Shown: positions 54,238 through 62,916, counted from the first letter of the stretch. The stretch is DNA of 64,000 nucleotides from DATLED01 sp963750255 (GCA_963750255.1 CAVVPZ010000001.1:1-64000); one strand, 5' to 3'. Notes: generated by a model from the letters alone, not told the origin. Numbers and translations are program-made.

Positions 54238-54920
54238 TCAGGAGGCGATCAGGAGCTCGTTGGACTCGTCGGCGGTGTCAGCCTCGTCGCGCTCGTCGAG
54301 GTGGGCCTCGAGCTTGCGCTTGATGCGCTGGAGGGCGTTGTCGATCGACTTGACGTGACGGCCGAGGTGCTCGCCGATCTCCTGGTAGCGTCTTGCCCTC
54401 GACGTAGAGGCGGAGCACGTCGACCTCGAGGCCCGAGAGCATCTCGGCCATCGACTGGCGCATCGACGTCCATGCGCTCGTTGGACACGACGGTGTCGGC
54501 CGGGTCGGCGATGTAGTGGTCCTCGAGGAGCTCCTCGACCGAGCGCTCGGCGGCGTCGTCGCCACCCCGGACGCCGGAGATCGAGACGTACTGGTTGAGG
54601 GGCTGGTGCTTCTGCCGGGTGGCCGTCTTGATGGCGGTGATGATCTGGCGGGTGATGCACAGCTCGGCGAAGGCCCGGAAGGTGGCCTGGCGGTCGGGGC
54701 GGTAGTCGCGGACCGCCTTGTAGAGGCCGATCAGGCCCTCCTGCTCGATGTCGTCGGAGTCGGCCCCGATGAGGAAGTAGCCCCGGGCCTTGGCCCGGGC
54801 GAAGCGGCGGTAGCGGTCGAGGAGTACCTGAACCGCCAAGTCGTCACCACCCTGGAAGCGCTCGACGAGATCATCGTCAGATCGCTCCGAGAGGGGGAGC
54901 ACTTCGGTGCGAAGAGCCAT
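54238..54920 (-). CDS. RNA polymerase sigma-70 factor (SigH-like), two frameshifts
   Basis: About 225 residues from ATG 54920 (AGGAG upstream). Region 2: SDDDLVERFQGGDDLAVQVL, RYRRFARAKARGYFLIGADS, DDIEQEGLIGLYKAVRDYRP and FRAFAELCITRQIITAIKTA, TRQKHQPLNQYVSIS. This resembles the Firmicutes sporulation SigH group, which has actinobacterial relatives. Frameshifts near 54,475 and 54,395 interrupt region 4, recoverable as GLEVDVLRLYVEGKT then YQEIGEHLGRHVKSIDNALQ and RIKRKLEAH. No anti-sigma factor is adjacent. The promoter gap upstream (54,921-55,139) shows nothing else. Confidence 0.88.
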
Positions 54921-55139
54921 GAAATCGCATCTCCTGGCGGCGGCGAGGGGGCGGTGGACGAAGCTGCGGTAGTCCGATCGGACTAGTCCTTTGTAGCTAG
55001 GCCACTCGCGCGGTGTCAATGGTCACCTCGGGTTCACCCGTAAGAAATTCGCTCCTCGCCCGTTTCATCCCCCCCAAAGCGGGCAGAACGGACTGCTGGG
55101 CGCGCGCCCGTGAACGTCGTTCAGGCCCCGATCAGCGGG

Positions 55140-56042
55140 TCAGAACGCCGAAAGGCGGCGACGAGCCACCTCGAAGCAGGCCACGGCGGCGGCGGCACCG
55201 ACGTTGAGCGAGGCCAGTGCCCCCAGTTGGGGGATGGCGGCCCGCACGTCGCACCGGTCGCGGACCAGACGCGAGAGCCCGCTGCCCTCGGCCCCGAGCA
55301 CCAACGCCACCGGTTCGGTGGCCAGTTCGAGGTCGAACAGCGACTGATCAGCATCGCCGTCGAGTCCAACGCTCCACACGCCAGCGGCAGCCAGAGTTTG
55401 CAGGGCCGCCGGGATGCCGGCAACGAGAGCGAGCGGCACGTGCTCGATGGCGCCAGCCGCTGCCTTGGCCACCGTGGGCGTGACATGGACCGACCGGTGG
55501 CGACCCAGGACGACTCCGGTGGCCCCGGCGCTGTCGGCCGTGCGAAGGATGGCGCCGAGGTTCTGCGGGTCGGTCACGCCGTCGAGGACGATCAGAAAGG
55601 GCGGAGCGGCGTCAGGCCGCCGCTGCACCAGTCGGGCCAGGTCGGCCTCGGGCAGCGGGTCAGCCTGCGCCAGCACCCCTTGTGGGGCCTCGCTGCGGGC
55701 CTCGGCGTCGAGGCGGCCACGCGACACCTGGCGTACCGGCACCCGCTGGGCGTCGGCCAGGGCCAGGATCTCGGCCACGACCGGATGAGCCGGATCCGCG
55801 GTCTCGGAGATCCATACGGCCCGGACCCGGCGGCGGCGGGCGGCGAGCACTTCACGAACGGCTCGGCGGCCCTCGATCTGCTCGCCACCCAGGCCGGTGC
55901 TCTTGGTGCGGGCTCCGCCTTCACGCTCCCCGTCGCGTCCCCTCGTACGGCCGTCGCCGGCCCCGGCCCTGCGGGCGCCGGACTGGGGCGCAGGTCGCCG
56001 GCCGCGGCCACCGGCCCGGGGGTCGCGGGGTGCGGGACTCAT
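55140..56042 (-). CDS. rlmB: 23S rRNA 2'-O-ribose methyltransferase RlmB (TrmH family)
   Basis: 300 residues from ATG 56042, overlapping ispF (ATGA). A ~50-residue Arg/Gly-rich basic extension precedes GLGGEQIEGRRAVREVLAAR, the substrate-binding domain. The SPOUT domain shows PPFLIVLDGVTDPQNLGAIL (motif 1, RTADSAGATG), LVLGAEGSGLSRLVRDRCDV (motif 2) and LASLNVGAAAAVACFEVARR (motif 3, with LNV.AA). It methylates a guanosine of 23S rRNA (G2251 in E. coli) using SAM. In many actinobacteria cysS lies between ispF and rlmB; here it does not. Confidence 0.92.
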   Translation of the reverse strand: MSPAPRDPRAGGRGRRPAPQSGARRAGAGDGRTRGRDGEREGGARTKSTGLGGEQIEGRRAVREVLAARRRRVRAVWISETADPAHPVVAEILALADAQRVPVRQVSRGRLDAEARSEAPQGVLAQADPLPEADLARLVQRRPDAAPPFLIVLDGVTDPQNLGAILRTADSAGATGVVLGRHRSVHVTPTVAKAAAGAIEHVPLALVAGIPAALQTLAAAGVWSVGLDGDADQSLFDLELATEPVALVLGAEGSGLSRLVRDRCDVRAAIPQLGALASLNVGAAAAVACFEVARRRLSAF

Positions 56043-56515
56043 CCGCTTCGCTCCACCAGCGCCACGGCCCAACAGGCCACGCCCTCTCCCCGACCGATGC
56101 TCCCGAGCCCCTCGGCCCGCTTGGGCTTCACCGACACGTCGGCGCCCGCCGCCGCCCGCAGGCGGGCCTCCATGGCGGCCCGGTGGGGCGCGAGCTTCGG
56201 CGCTTCGAGGACGACGGCGCAGTCGACGTTGACCGGCGTCCACCCGGCGGCGACGACGTCGTCGCGCACGGCATGCAGGAGGGCGATCGAGTCGGCGTCC
56301 TTCCACTCGTCGTCGCTGGCCGGGAACCGACCTCCGAGGTCACCGAGGCCAGCGGCGCCGAGGAGCGCGTCGGCGACCGCGTGCGCAATGACATCGGCGT
56401 CGCTGTGGCCGACGAGGCCGCGCTCGCCTTCGAGTACGACGCCACCCAGCACCAACCGCCGCCCGGGGTCGTCGCTGAAAGGATGGACGTCGAAGCCGAG
56501 TCCGACCCGGATCAC
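56039..56515 (-). CDS. ispF: 2-C-methyl-D-erythritol 2,4-cyclodiphosphate synthase
   Basis: 158 residues, fifth step of the MEP isoprenoid pathway. GTG start at 56515 overlaps the ispD stop (GTGA). IRVGLGFDVHPFSDDPGRRL contains the zinc ligands D-x-H; GLVGHSDADVIAHAVADALL contains the third His and the HSDAD motif; GDLGGRFPASDDEWKDADSI and VSVKPKRAEGLGSIGRGEGV complete the active site. Short but normal length. Confidence 0.96.
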   Translation of the reverse strand: MIRVGLGFDVHPFSDDPGRRLVLGGVVLEGERGLVGHSDADVIAHAVADALLGAAGLGDLGGRFPASDDEWKDADSIALLHAVRDDVVAAGWTPVNVDCAVVLEAPKLAPHRAAMEARLRAAAGADVSVKPKRAEGLGSIGRGEGVACWAVALVERSG

Positions 56516-57156
56516 CCGGGCCTCCGATCGGCGACCAGGGCGCGGGCGACGGCCAGGTCCTCGGCGTGGGTGAGCTTGAAGTTGGTCGCCTCGCCGGGCA
56601 CCACCACCACGGTGCCGCCACCGGCTTCGATCAACGCGGCGTCATCGGTGGCCTCGGGTTGGTCGGCATGGGCCCGCCGAAGGGCGCCCGCGGCAAAACC
56701 CTGGGGCGTCTGCACCTCCACGAGGTCGGACCGGTCGACGGTGGCCACCACCTTGTCGCCCACGACCCGCTTGACGGTGTTGGCCACGGGCAGCCCGGGC
56801 ACAGCACAGTCGGCGCCGGCCTCGACGGCCGCGACCACCGAAGCGAACAGGGCGGCCGACGCCATGGGGCGGGCGCCGTCGTGGACGAGCACCACGTCGG
56901 CTTCGCCGGGGACAGCAGCCAGCCCGGCGCGGACCGACTCGCTGCGAGTGGCGCCACCGGGAACAACCGCATCCACGCCCGGTTCTCTCCGCCCCGCCGA
57001 CTCGGGCGGGACGACGAGCACGACGCCATCGCTGACAGCACGGGCTTGGGCCACGGCCCAGTCGAGGACGCGGCGGTCGCCCAGCCGTTCGTACTGTTTG
57101 GCTCGTCCGAAACGGCTGCCGCTGCCTGCGGCGACGACGATCGTCCAGACGGTCAC
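56512..57156 (-). CDS. ispD: 2-C-methyl-D-erythritol 4-phosphate cytidylyltransferase
   Basis: 214 residues from GTG 57156. CTP-binding WTIVVAAGSGSRFGRAKQYE (G-SG-R-x5-Q), GGATRSESVRAGLAAVPGEA, VVLVHDGARPMASAALFASV (HDGARP), TVDRSDLVEVQTPQGFAAGA (QTPQ.F) and NFKLTHAEDLAVARALVADR (K-T-xEDL). Third step of the MEP pathway, coupled to ispF. It follows the PIN/TRAM gene by nine bases. Confidence 0.96.
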   Translation of the reverse strand: MTVWTIVVAAGSGSRFGRAKQYERLGDRRVLDWAVAQARAVSDGVVLVVPPESAGRREPGVDAVVPGGATRSESVRAGLAAVPGEADVVLVHDGARPMASAALFASVVAAVEAGADCAVPGLPVANTVKRVVGDKVVATVDRSDLVEVQTPQGFAAGALRRAHADQPEATDDAALIEAGGGTVVVVPGEATNFKLTHAEDLAVARALVADRRPG

Positions 57157-57165
57157 CGACCGAGA

Positions 57166-58236
57166 TTACCGGTGGAGGTCCTCCGACTCGCAGAGCGACG
57201 CGAACAGCATGGTTCCGACGGCGGTCTTTGCGTTGCCGGTGACCCGGGCCTCGATCTCGCGTCCGACGAGTGCCTCGCCGTCGGCGACCACAACCATGGT
57301 GCCGTCATCGAGGAAGCCGACGCCCTGTCCGGACTCCTTGCCCGGCCGGGTGATCGGGAAGCGGACGACCTCGCCGGGCACGTGGGCGGGTCGCAGCCCG
57401 TCAGAGAGTCGATGGAGGCTGAGGCACGACACGCCTTGCAACTCGGCCACCCGTTGGAGGGCGACGTCGACGGTGATGAGGTCGACCTTGAGTCGCCGGG
57501 CGAGGGCGACGAGTTTGGCATCGACCTCCTCGTGCTCGACGACCTCGTCATCGAGCACGTGGACCTCGAGGCCGCGCAGGCCGCGCAGCGCCTCCAACAG
57601 GTCGAGTCCCCGCCGACCCTTCCGGCGCCGGAGCGGATCCTGGGCGTCGGCGATCGTCTGGACCTCGTCGAGGACGAAACGGGGGACGAGCAACGGACCC
57701 CGGAGGAAGCCTGACCGGGCCACGGCCAACAACCGGCCGTCGATGATGGCGCTGGTGTCGACCAGGTGGGCCTCGCTCTCGGGACCGTACGGGGTCGCCC
57801 GCACGAGCGGCCGGGTCGAGAGTCCGGCGATGGCGAGCAGGTGCTCGTACTTTCGGGCGCCGATCCGCCAACTCAGGTACGCGCCGGACCAGACGACCAC
57901 CCCGAAGACCGGCCAACCCCACAGGCCGGGGATGAGGACCACCGCCGGAAGGGCCAACAGCGACGAGAGCCCAGCGCCGCAGGTGGCGCCGACGACGCCG
58001 GCCAGCAGCTTTCCAGGATGGAGGTCGTCGACCCGCTCCTCGACCAATCCCATCGCCGCCCGCAGCAACCGCCCGAAGATGCCGCCACTCACGTATCCGA
58101 CGCAGGCGCCGAGGGTGGCACCGATGATCGCTCCGTTGCCGCTCAACGCGGCCGCGGGCGCGCCGCCCCGACCGAGCGTGTACCCGGCGGCGGTGGCCAG
58201 GAACACGATGAGCAGGCGGATGATCTCAACGAACAC
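57166..58236 (-). CDS. PIN/TRAM-domain membrane protein (YacL-like)
   Basis: 356 residues from GTG 58236. About four N-terminal membrane helices (IIRLLIVFLATAAGYTLGRG, AIIGATLGACVGYVSGGIFG, LSSLLALPAVVLIPGLWGWP). A PIN nuclease domain follows: HLVDTSAIIDGRLLAVARSG with the first Asp, GPLLVPRFVLDEVQTIADAQ with the acidic ligand, RRRKGRRGLDLLEALRGLRG, and LARRLKVDLITVDVALQRVA with the TxD. A C-terminal TRAM domain (LVGREIEARVTGNAKTAVGT) would bind RNA. Homologous to B. subtilis YacL, whose gene also lies by disA/ispD. Predicted membrane-tethered ribonuclease; targets unknown. Confidence 0.92.
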   Translation of the reverse strand: MFVEIIRLLIVFLATAAGYTLGRGGAPAAALSGNGAIIGATLGACVGYVSGGIFGRLLRAAMGLVEERVDDLHPGKLLAGVVGATCGAGLSSLLALPAVVLIPGLWGWPVFGVVVWSGAYLSWRIGARKYEHLLAIAGLSTRPLVRATPYGPESEAHLVDTSAIIDGRLLAVARSGFLRGPLLVPRFVLDEVQTIADAQDPLRRRKGRRGLDLLEALRGLRGLEVHVLDDEVVEHEEVDAKLVALARRLKVDLITVDVALQRVAELQGVSCLSLHRLSDGLRPAHVPGEVVRFPITRPGKESGQGVGFLDDGTMVVVADGEALVGREIEARVTGNAKTAVGTMLFASLCESEDLHR

Positions 58237-58336
58237 GGTAGAGATCTATCGGCCGAAACGGCCTCCGAGTTCACCGGAGAAATGCCGCGAACCGTACGAC
58301 TTCGACGTACGGCAGCGCTTCGTCCTCACCGGCCCC

Positions 58337-58816
58337 TTACGGCAGCGCTTCGTTGAGCTTTTGCTCGGCTTCTTCCTCGGAGACGCCGATGGCGAAGGTC
58401 AACTCCGAAACCAGGATCTGACGAGCCTTGGAGAGCATGCGCTTCTCGCCGGCCGACAATCCCTTGTCCTTGTCGCGGATCGACAGGTTCCGGACCACCT
58501 CGGCCACCTGATAAATGTCGCCCGACTTCAGCTTTTCGACGTGGTTCTTGTAGCGACGAGACCAGTTCGTCGGCATCCGCGCTTCCTTCTTGCGCAGCAC
58601 GGCGAACACTTCTTCGACCTCTTCGTCGTTGATGACCTCGCGCAGCCCGACCTCGTCGCACTTGTCGGTCGGCACCATCAGGGTCAGGTCGCCGTAGGCA
58701 AGGCGCAGGACGAGGTACTCGTTCGTCTCGCCGAACGCCTCCTTCTTCTCCTTGCGTTCGATCACGGCAGCGCCATGATGGGGGTAGACGACCTTGTCAC
58801 CGACGTCAAACGTCAT
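58337..58816 (-). CDS. carD: CarD-family transcriptional regulator
   Basis: 159 residues from ATG 58816. The N-terminal RNA-polymerase-interacting Tudor-like fold reads MTFDVGDKVVYPHHGAAVIE, EYLVLRLAYGDLTLMVPTDK and CDEVGLREVINDEEVEEVFA. The C-terminal DNA-binding helices are RMPTNWSRRYKNHVEKLKSG, DIYQVAEVVRNLSIRDKDKG, LSAGEKRMLSKARQILVSEL, with the Trp (NWSRRY) that wedges the -10 element. It stabilises open complexes at rRNA and many other promoters. Two 16-base near-identical TACGGCAGCGCTTCGT segments lie at its 3' end. Confidence 0.95.
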   Translation of the reverse strand: MTFDVGDKVVYPHHGAAVIERKEKKEAFGETNEYLVLRLAYGDLTLMVPTDKCDEVGLREVINDEEVEEVFAVLRKKEARMPTNWSRRYKNHVEKLKSGDIYQVAEVVRNLSIRDKDKGLSAGEKRMLSKARQILVSELTFAIGVSEEEAEQKLNEALP

Positions 58817-58939
58817 TGCACTCCCAGGGACGAGACAGAGCAGGGGCCCGACGAAGCCCCCGCTCTCAGGGTACGGGTCGCCTTGCACATTGGCCAATCG
58901 TCTCGTGGGCGCCCGGGGCCGGACCGATACGCTCCGGGC

Positions 58940-59599
58940 GTGGAGATCGTGGAGCTGTTGGCGGCGTCGGACCTGTTCCAGGGCTTCGACGAGGACGCCC
59001 TTCGAGCCGTGGCCGCCGTCTCGGAGCTGCGAGACCTCCGCCGCAACGACCTCGTGTTCGCCGAAGACGACCCCCCGCTGGAGCTCTACGTGGTGCGCAG
59101 CGGCCGCATCGCCATCGCCAACACCTCCGTCGACGGGCGCGAGTCGGTGATGGCGCTGATGGAGCCGGGCGACCTCTTCGGCGAGATGCCCCTGCTCGAC
59201 GGGGGCCAGCGCTCGGCGGGCGCCCGGGCCCTCGAACCCTCCGAGTTGGTCGCCGTGCCGTACGCCCCCGTCGAGAAGCTCCTCGCCGACCGGCCCGAGC
59301 TGTTGTGGGGCGTGGTCCGGCTGTTGGCCCAGCGCCTCCGCACGACCGACGCCGCCCTCGCCGACTCGGTCTTCCTCGACGTCACAGGGCGCACGGCCAA
59401 GCGGCTCCTCGAGCTGGCAGGCGACGCCACCGAGTTCGTGCTCCCCGTCACCCAAGAAGAGCTCGCCGGCATGGTCGGCGCCTCTCGGGAGCGGGTCAAC
59501 AAAGCGCTGTCGGCGTTCATTCGCCTCGGGTGGCTCGAACAGAACGAGCGGCGCTATCGGATCACCGATCGTGAGCAATTGAGCCGTCGGGCCCGCTGA
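58940..59599 (+). CDS. Crp/Fnr-family transcriptional regulator
   Basis: 219 residues from GTG 58940. Cyclic-nucleotide-binding beta-roll: LLAASDLFQGFDEDALRAVA, LVFAEDDPPLELYVVRSGRI, MEPGDLFGEMPLLDGGQRSA (the GE motif of the phosphate-binding cassette, although the usual following Arg/Ser pattern is changed to GGQRSAGARALE). A dimer helix LLWGVVRLLAQRLRTTDAAL and winged helix LPVTQEELAGMVGASRERVN then FIRLGWLEQNERRYRITD follow. No cysteine iron-sulfur cluster ligands are seen. Divergent from carD with a 123-base shared promoter region. Confidence 0.93.
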   Translation: MEIVELLAASDLFQGFDEDALRAVAAVSELRDLRRNDLVFAEDDPPLELYVVRSGRIAIANTSVDGRESVMALMEPGDLFGEMPLLDGGQRSAGARALEPSELVAVPYAPVEKLLADRPELLWGVVRLLAQRLRTTDAALADSVFLDVTGRTAKRLLELAGDATEFVLPVTQEELAGMVGASRERVNKALSAFIRLGWLEQNERRYRITDREQLSRRAR

Positions 59600-59613
59600 G
59601 CCCTGCCGTTCGC

Positions 59614-60279
59614 TCAGGCCAAGAACTCGATGGCCCACCGCCACGCGTCGGCGGCGTCGTCGGCGCGATGGGCGGGGCGGCTCGGGTCGTGCACGAAGCC
59701 GTGGCCGGCCTCGTCGTACACCCGTACGCTGACGTGGGCGCCGACCCGACGAAGGGCGGCGATGTCCTCCGGGGGTGTGTAGGTGTCGGTGCCGCCCAGG
59801 ATGGCCAGCGTCGGCGCACATTCGGCGCGACCAAGTGTGTCGAGTGGGTCGTCGCCCGGCACCGACCACGCCTCGGGTGGGCGGATCATCCCGTAGAAGG
59901 CGACGGCGGCGTGGAACCGGCCCGTGCCAGCGGCTCGAAAGACGTTCATGCCGCCCATGCAGAACCCGAGCACGCCAACGCGCGTTGCGCCGCTTCGTTC
60001 TTGGACGACGTCGGCGCCCAGCAGCAGGTCGCCCGTCAACCGCTCGGCGTCGATCCGGTGGGCCAGCCGCTCTTCGAGTGGCAGGTCGCCCAAGGGGCCG
60101 GGGAACGGCTCGACGGCCACCACCGCCCATCCGTGCTCGTCGGCCAGACGCTCGGCCAGATCGTCGAAGAGCGGACGCAGACCCATGACGTCGGGCGCGA
60201 TCACGAGGCCGGTGGTTGCGACGCCGTCACCGGGCAGGGCGAGTTCGGCGGCGGTGCCCGAAGGCAGGTCGATGCGCAT
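59614..60279 (-). CDS. Dienelactone hydrolase family protein
   Basis: 221 residues, ATG 60279 overlapping the disA stop (TGATG). MRIDLPSGTAAELALPGDGV, GLVIAPDVMGLRPLFDDLAE, RVGVLGFCMGGMNVFRAAGT with a Cys nucleophile in G-x-C-x-G, PTLAILGGTDTYTPPEDIAA with the acidic residue, and RVYDEAGHGFVHDPSRPAHR with the catalytic His. The order matches Cys-type dienelactone hydrolases, but many family members act on other esters. Coupling to disA is unusual and probably only positional. Confidence 0.93.
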   Translation of the reverse strand: MRIDLPSGTAAELALPGDGVATTGLVIAPDVMGLRPLFDDLAERLADEHGWAVVAVEPFPGPLGDLPLEERLAHRIDAERLTGDLLLGADVVQERSGATRVGVLGFCMGGMNVFRAAGTGRFHAAVAFYGMIRPPEAWSVPGDDPLDTLGRAECAPTLAILGGTDTYTPPEDIAALRRVGAHVSVRVYDEAGHGFVHDPSRPAHRADDAADAWRWAIEFLA

Positions 60280-61349
60280 CAGGAGTACCTATCGAGGATG
60301 GAGGTCTCGGCCAGACGGGCCAGGCCGTCCTTGATGGCTCGGGCTCGGGTGTCGCCGACTCCCTCGACATCGTCGAGGGCGTCGGTGCTGGCTCGGAGGA
60401 TCTTCTGCAGGTTGGCGAAGTGGGAGACGATGCGCTCGACCACGGCGTCGGGCAGCCGGGGGATCTTGGCCAGCAACCGGTAGCCGCGGGGCGCCAGACT
60501 CGAGTCGAGCTCACTGGCACCGGTCGGCAGGTGGAGCACGGCCGCCACCGTCTTGAGGTCGAGCAGGTCTTCGGTGGTGAGACAGGCGAGGCGATCCATG
60601 GCCTCGTCGAGGAGGTCGGGAGGATCGCGGAAGTAGTCCTTGACCACGAAGCGGCGGTCGTCGTCGACCCCACCCATCAGCTCTTCGAGTTGGAGCAGTA
60701 CGAGCCGGCCGTCGACCCCGAGCTCGACGATGTAGTCGTCGAGCTCTTCGGCGATGCGCCGCACCATCTCGGCCCGCTGCAGCACGGTCACGACGTCGCG
60801 CACGGTCACGAGGTCTTCGACTTCGAGCGCGCTCAGGCTCCCGCTCACGGCGTCGAGACGCGACTTGTACCGCTCGAGGGTCTGCAGACCCTGGTTGGCC
60901 CGTGCGAGCAGACGGGGAATCGGATCGAGCACGTGCTTGCGTTCGCCTCGGTAGACGGCGATGAGGCCCATCTCCTCGCTGACCGAGATGACGGGCACGT
61001 CGATGCTGCGGGCCACCCGCTCGGCCGTGCGGTGTCGGGTGCCTGTCTCGCTCGTGGCCACGCCGGGATTGGGCACGAGGTGGACGTTGGCCCGTGCGAT
61101 GCGAGAGGCGTCGGGAGCGAGAATGATGGCGCCATCCATCTTGGCCAGCTCGCTCAGCCGCTGGGGCGTGAACTCGGCATCCATCAAGAAGCCGCCCGAG
61201 CAGATCTCGAGCACGTCGGGCCCGTCGCCCACGACAACGAGCGCACCCATGTTGGATTGGAGGATCCGGTCGAGACCCTCCCGTAGCGGCCGCCCGGGAG
61301 CGACCGCCGCCAGCGCCTCGATCAGCGAGGGGCTGCGCTGGGACTCCAC
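60279..61349 (-). CDS. disA: DNA integrity scanning protein DisA (diadenylate cyclase)
   Basis: 356 residues from GTG 61349. The N-terminal DAC domain synthesises c-di-AMP: APGRPLREGLDRILQSNMGA, ELAKMDGAIILAPDASRIAR with the DGA motif, and TSETGTRHRTAERVARSIDV with the RHR motif. A helical linker (RLLARANQGLQTLERYKSRL) leads to C-terminal DNA-binding HhH repeats: LPDAVVERIVSHFANLQKIL and ASTDALDDVEGVGDTRARAI. It pauses on DNA lesions and branched structures and signals through c-di-AMP. It lies 26 bases after radA. Confidence 0.96.
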   Translation of the reverse strand: MESQRSPSLIEALAAVAPGRPLREGLDRILQSNMGALVVVGDGPDVLEICSGGFLMDAEFTPQRLSELAKMDGAIILAPDASRIARANVHLVPNPGVATSETGTRHRTAERVARSIDVPVISVSEEMGLIAVYRGERKHVLDPIPRLLARANQGLQTLERYKSRLDAVSGSLSALEVEDLVTVRDVVTVLQRAEMVRRIAEELDDYIVELGVDGRLVLLQLEELMGGVDDDRRFVVKDYFRDPPDLLDEAMDRLACLTTEDLLDLKTVAAVLHLPTGASELDSSLAPRGYRLLAKIPRLPDAVVERIVSHFANLQKILRASTDALDDVEGVGDTRARAIKDGLARLAETSILDRYS

Positions 61350-61375
61350 GGCCGCATCGTACCGAGCTGGCTCCC

Positions 61376-62731
61376 TCACTCGGGCAGCACGCCGGCGCCG
61401 GAGATCGCCTCGACCAGCGATGACGCTCGGCGAACTTCGAGGCCGAAGTCGCCAGGCGGGCACGACGAGGCGACGATGGCCTGGGTGAAGCCGAGGCGGG
61501 CCGCTTCGGTCAAGCGCCGCGCCGTCTGGCCCACTTGGCGCAACTCACCAGCCAGACCAACCTCGCCGCAGGCGACGAGTCCGGCCGGTAGGGCCCGGCC
61601 CGACACCGCCGACGCGACGGCCAACGCGATGGCCAGATCTCCGGCTGGCTCGGTGATGCGCACCCCGCCGACGGCGGAGGCGTAGACGTCGGCGCCGCTG
61701 AAGTCGAGGCCCACCCGTCGCTCGAGCACGGCCAGCATCAGCGAGACACGACTCTGGTCGAGCCCCTGCGCCGAGCGGCGGGGCATCGGGAGGTTGGACT
61801 TGGCCACCAGCGCCTGGATCTCGACGAGCAGCGGGCGGTGACCCTCGACGGCGGGCACGACCACCGAGCCCGGCACCCCCGTCGAACGGTCGCCGAGAAA
61901 CAGTCCGCTCGGGTCGGGAACGCCGATCAACCCGGCCTCGCCCATCTCGAACAGGCCGAGCTCGCCCGTGGAACCAAAGCGGTGCTTGACCGCCCGCAAC
62001 AGGCGCAGAGCATGGTGTCGGTCGCCTTCGAAGGCCAACACGGTATCGACGACGTGCTCGAGCACGCGTGGTCCGGCGAGCGCGCCCTCCTTGGTCACGT
62101 GACCCACGAGGGCGATGCTGACGGCGCGCTGTTTGGCCACGTGGACGAGTTGGTGGGCGCACTCTCGGACCTGACCGACCGACCCGGGCGCCGAGCTGAG
62201 GTCGGGGTCGTAGACGGTCTGGATCGAGTCGACCACCATGACATCGGGCCGTACCTCGTCGACGGCGCCAAGAACGTCGGGAAGCGCGGTCGCACCGAGT
62301 ACGAGGAGGCCGGGGTGGAGCACGCCGAGCCGCTCGGCTCGCAGCTTGACCTGTTGGGGGCTCTCCTCCGCCGACACGAGCAGCGCCCGACGGCCGCCCG
62401 CCGCCACCGCCCCGAGGGCCTGGAGCAACAACGTCGACTTGCCGATGCCCGGCTCGCCGCCGACCAGCGTCACCGACCCCGGGACCAAGCCGCCGCCCAG
62501 TACCCGGTCGAGTTCGGGGATGCCGGTCGTGCGGGCCGAGTGCTCGGCGACGTCGACGTCGACGAGGGGGATGGCTCGCTCGACCGGACCGTTGCGGGCG
62601 AGACCGGGACGAGGCTCGTCCCGCTCTTCGACCAGCGTGTTCCACTCGCCGCACGACCCGCATCGCCCTGACCACTGCGGCGCGCTGGCTCCGCAGTCGC
62701 TGCAGCGGTGGATGGAGCGGACCTTGGCCAT
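61376..62731 (-). CDS. radA: DNA repair protein RadA (Sms)
   Basis: 451 residues. C4 zinc finger HRCSDCGASAPQWSGRCGSC, Walker A VGGEPGIGKSTLLLQALGAV, Walker B DVMVVDSIQTVYDPDLSSAP, and a Lon-protease-like C-terminal domain (GGVRITEPAGDLAIALAVAS, LVACGEVGLAGELRQVGQTA). The characteristic KNRFG motif is KHRFG here (RAVKHRFGSTGELGLFEMGE). RadA is a hexameric helicase promoting branch migration in recombination and, in Bacillus and mycobacteria, interacts with DisA. Start ATG 62731 chosen over 62737 (MVMAKVRS). Confidence 0.95.
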   Translation of the reverse strand: MAKVRSIHRCSDCGASAPQWSGRCGSCGEWNTLVEERDEPRPGLARNGPVERAIPLVDVDVAEHSARTTGIPELDRVLGGGLVPGSVTLVGGEPGIGKSTLLLQALGAVAAGGRRALLVSAEESPQQVKLRAERLGVLHPGLLVLGATALPDVLGAVDEVRPDVMVVDSIQTVYDPDLSSAPGSVGQVRECAHQLVHVAKQRAVSIALVGHVTKEGALAGPRVLEHVVDTVLAFEGDRHHALRLLRAVKHRFGSTGELGLFEMGEAGLIGVPDPSGLFLGDRSTGVPGSVVVPAVEGHRPLLVEIQALVAKSNLPMPRRSAQGLDQSRVSLMLAVLERRVGLDFSGADVYASAVGGVRITEPAGDLAIALAVASAVSGRALPAGLVACGEVGLAGELRQVGQTARRLTEAARLGFTQAIVASSCPPGDFGLEVRRASSLVEAISGAGVLPE

Positions 62732-62773
62732 GACCACACCCTACGGAGGCGGTGCGACACCGCCTCGTTGCTG

Positions 62774-62862
62774 TGGCCGATCCGGTCGCCCCAACCCGTT
62801 GCGGTGGCCGTTCCGGCGGCCCTTCGGGCCACCGCAACGGCCTGGAACGACCACTTCGGCCA
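62774..62862. repeat. REP-like palindromic repeat, copy 2
   Basis: The left part (62,774-62,840) aligns without gaps to 51,763-51,829. The element as a whole is an imperfect palindrome: a left arm beginning TGGCCGATCCGGTCG and a right arm whose reverse complement begins TGGCCGAAGTGGTCG, both running into CCGTTGCGGTGGCC. It lies in the 196-base gap between the radA start and the CHRD gene stop. Confidence 0.75.
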
Positions 62863-62884
62863 CCCCAACGCCCGAGGGCGGGCG

Positions 62885-62916
62885 CGACAGCGGGGGCCCG
62901 AGGGCCCCCGCTGTCG
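62885..62916 (-). terminator. Strong hairpin terminator downstream of the CHRD gene
   Basis: Perfect inverted repeat CGACAGCGGGGGCCC and GGGCCCCCGCTGTCG separated by GA, 17 bases beyond the stop of the CHRD-DUF4394 gene on its strand. No T run follows, as is common in high-GC actinobacteria. Confidence 0.8.

Noticed and set aside
55682..59599. A 1,305-codon plus-strand open frame
   Set aside because: It is antisense to rlmB, ispF, ispD, the PIN/TRAM gene and carD, all with clear family motifs. Its composition (Ser/Arg/Thr/Pro) is what high-GC antisense frames give; only its last part coincides with the real Crp gene.
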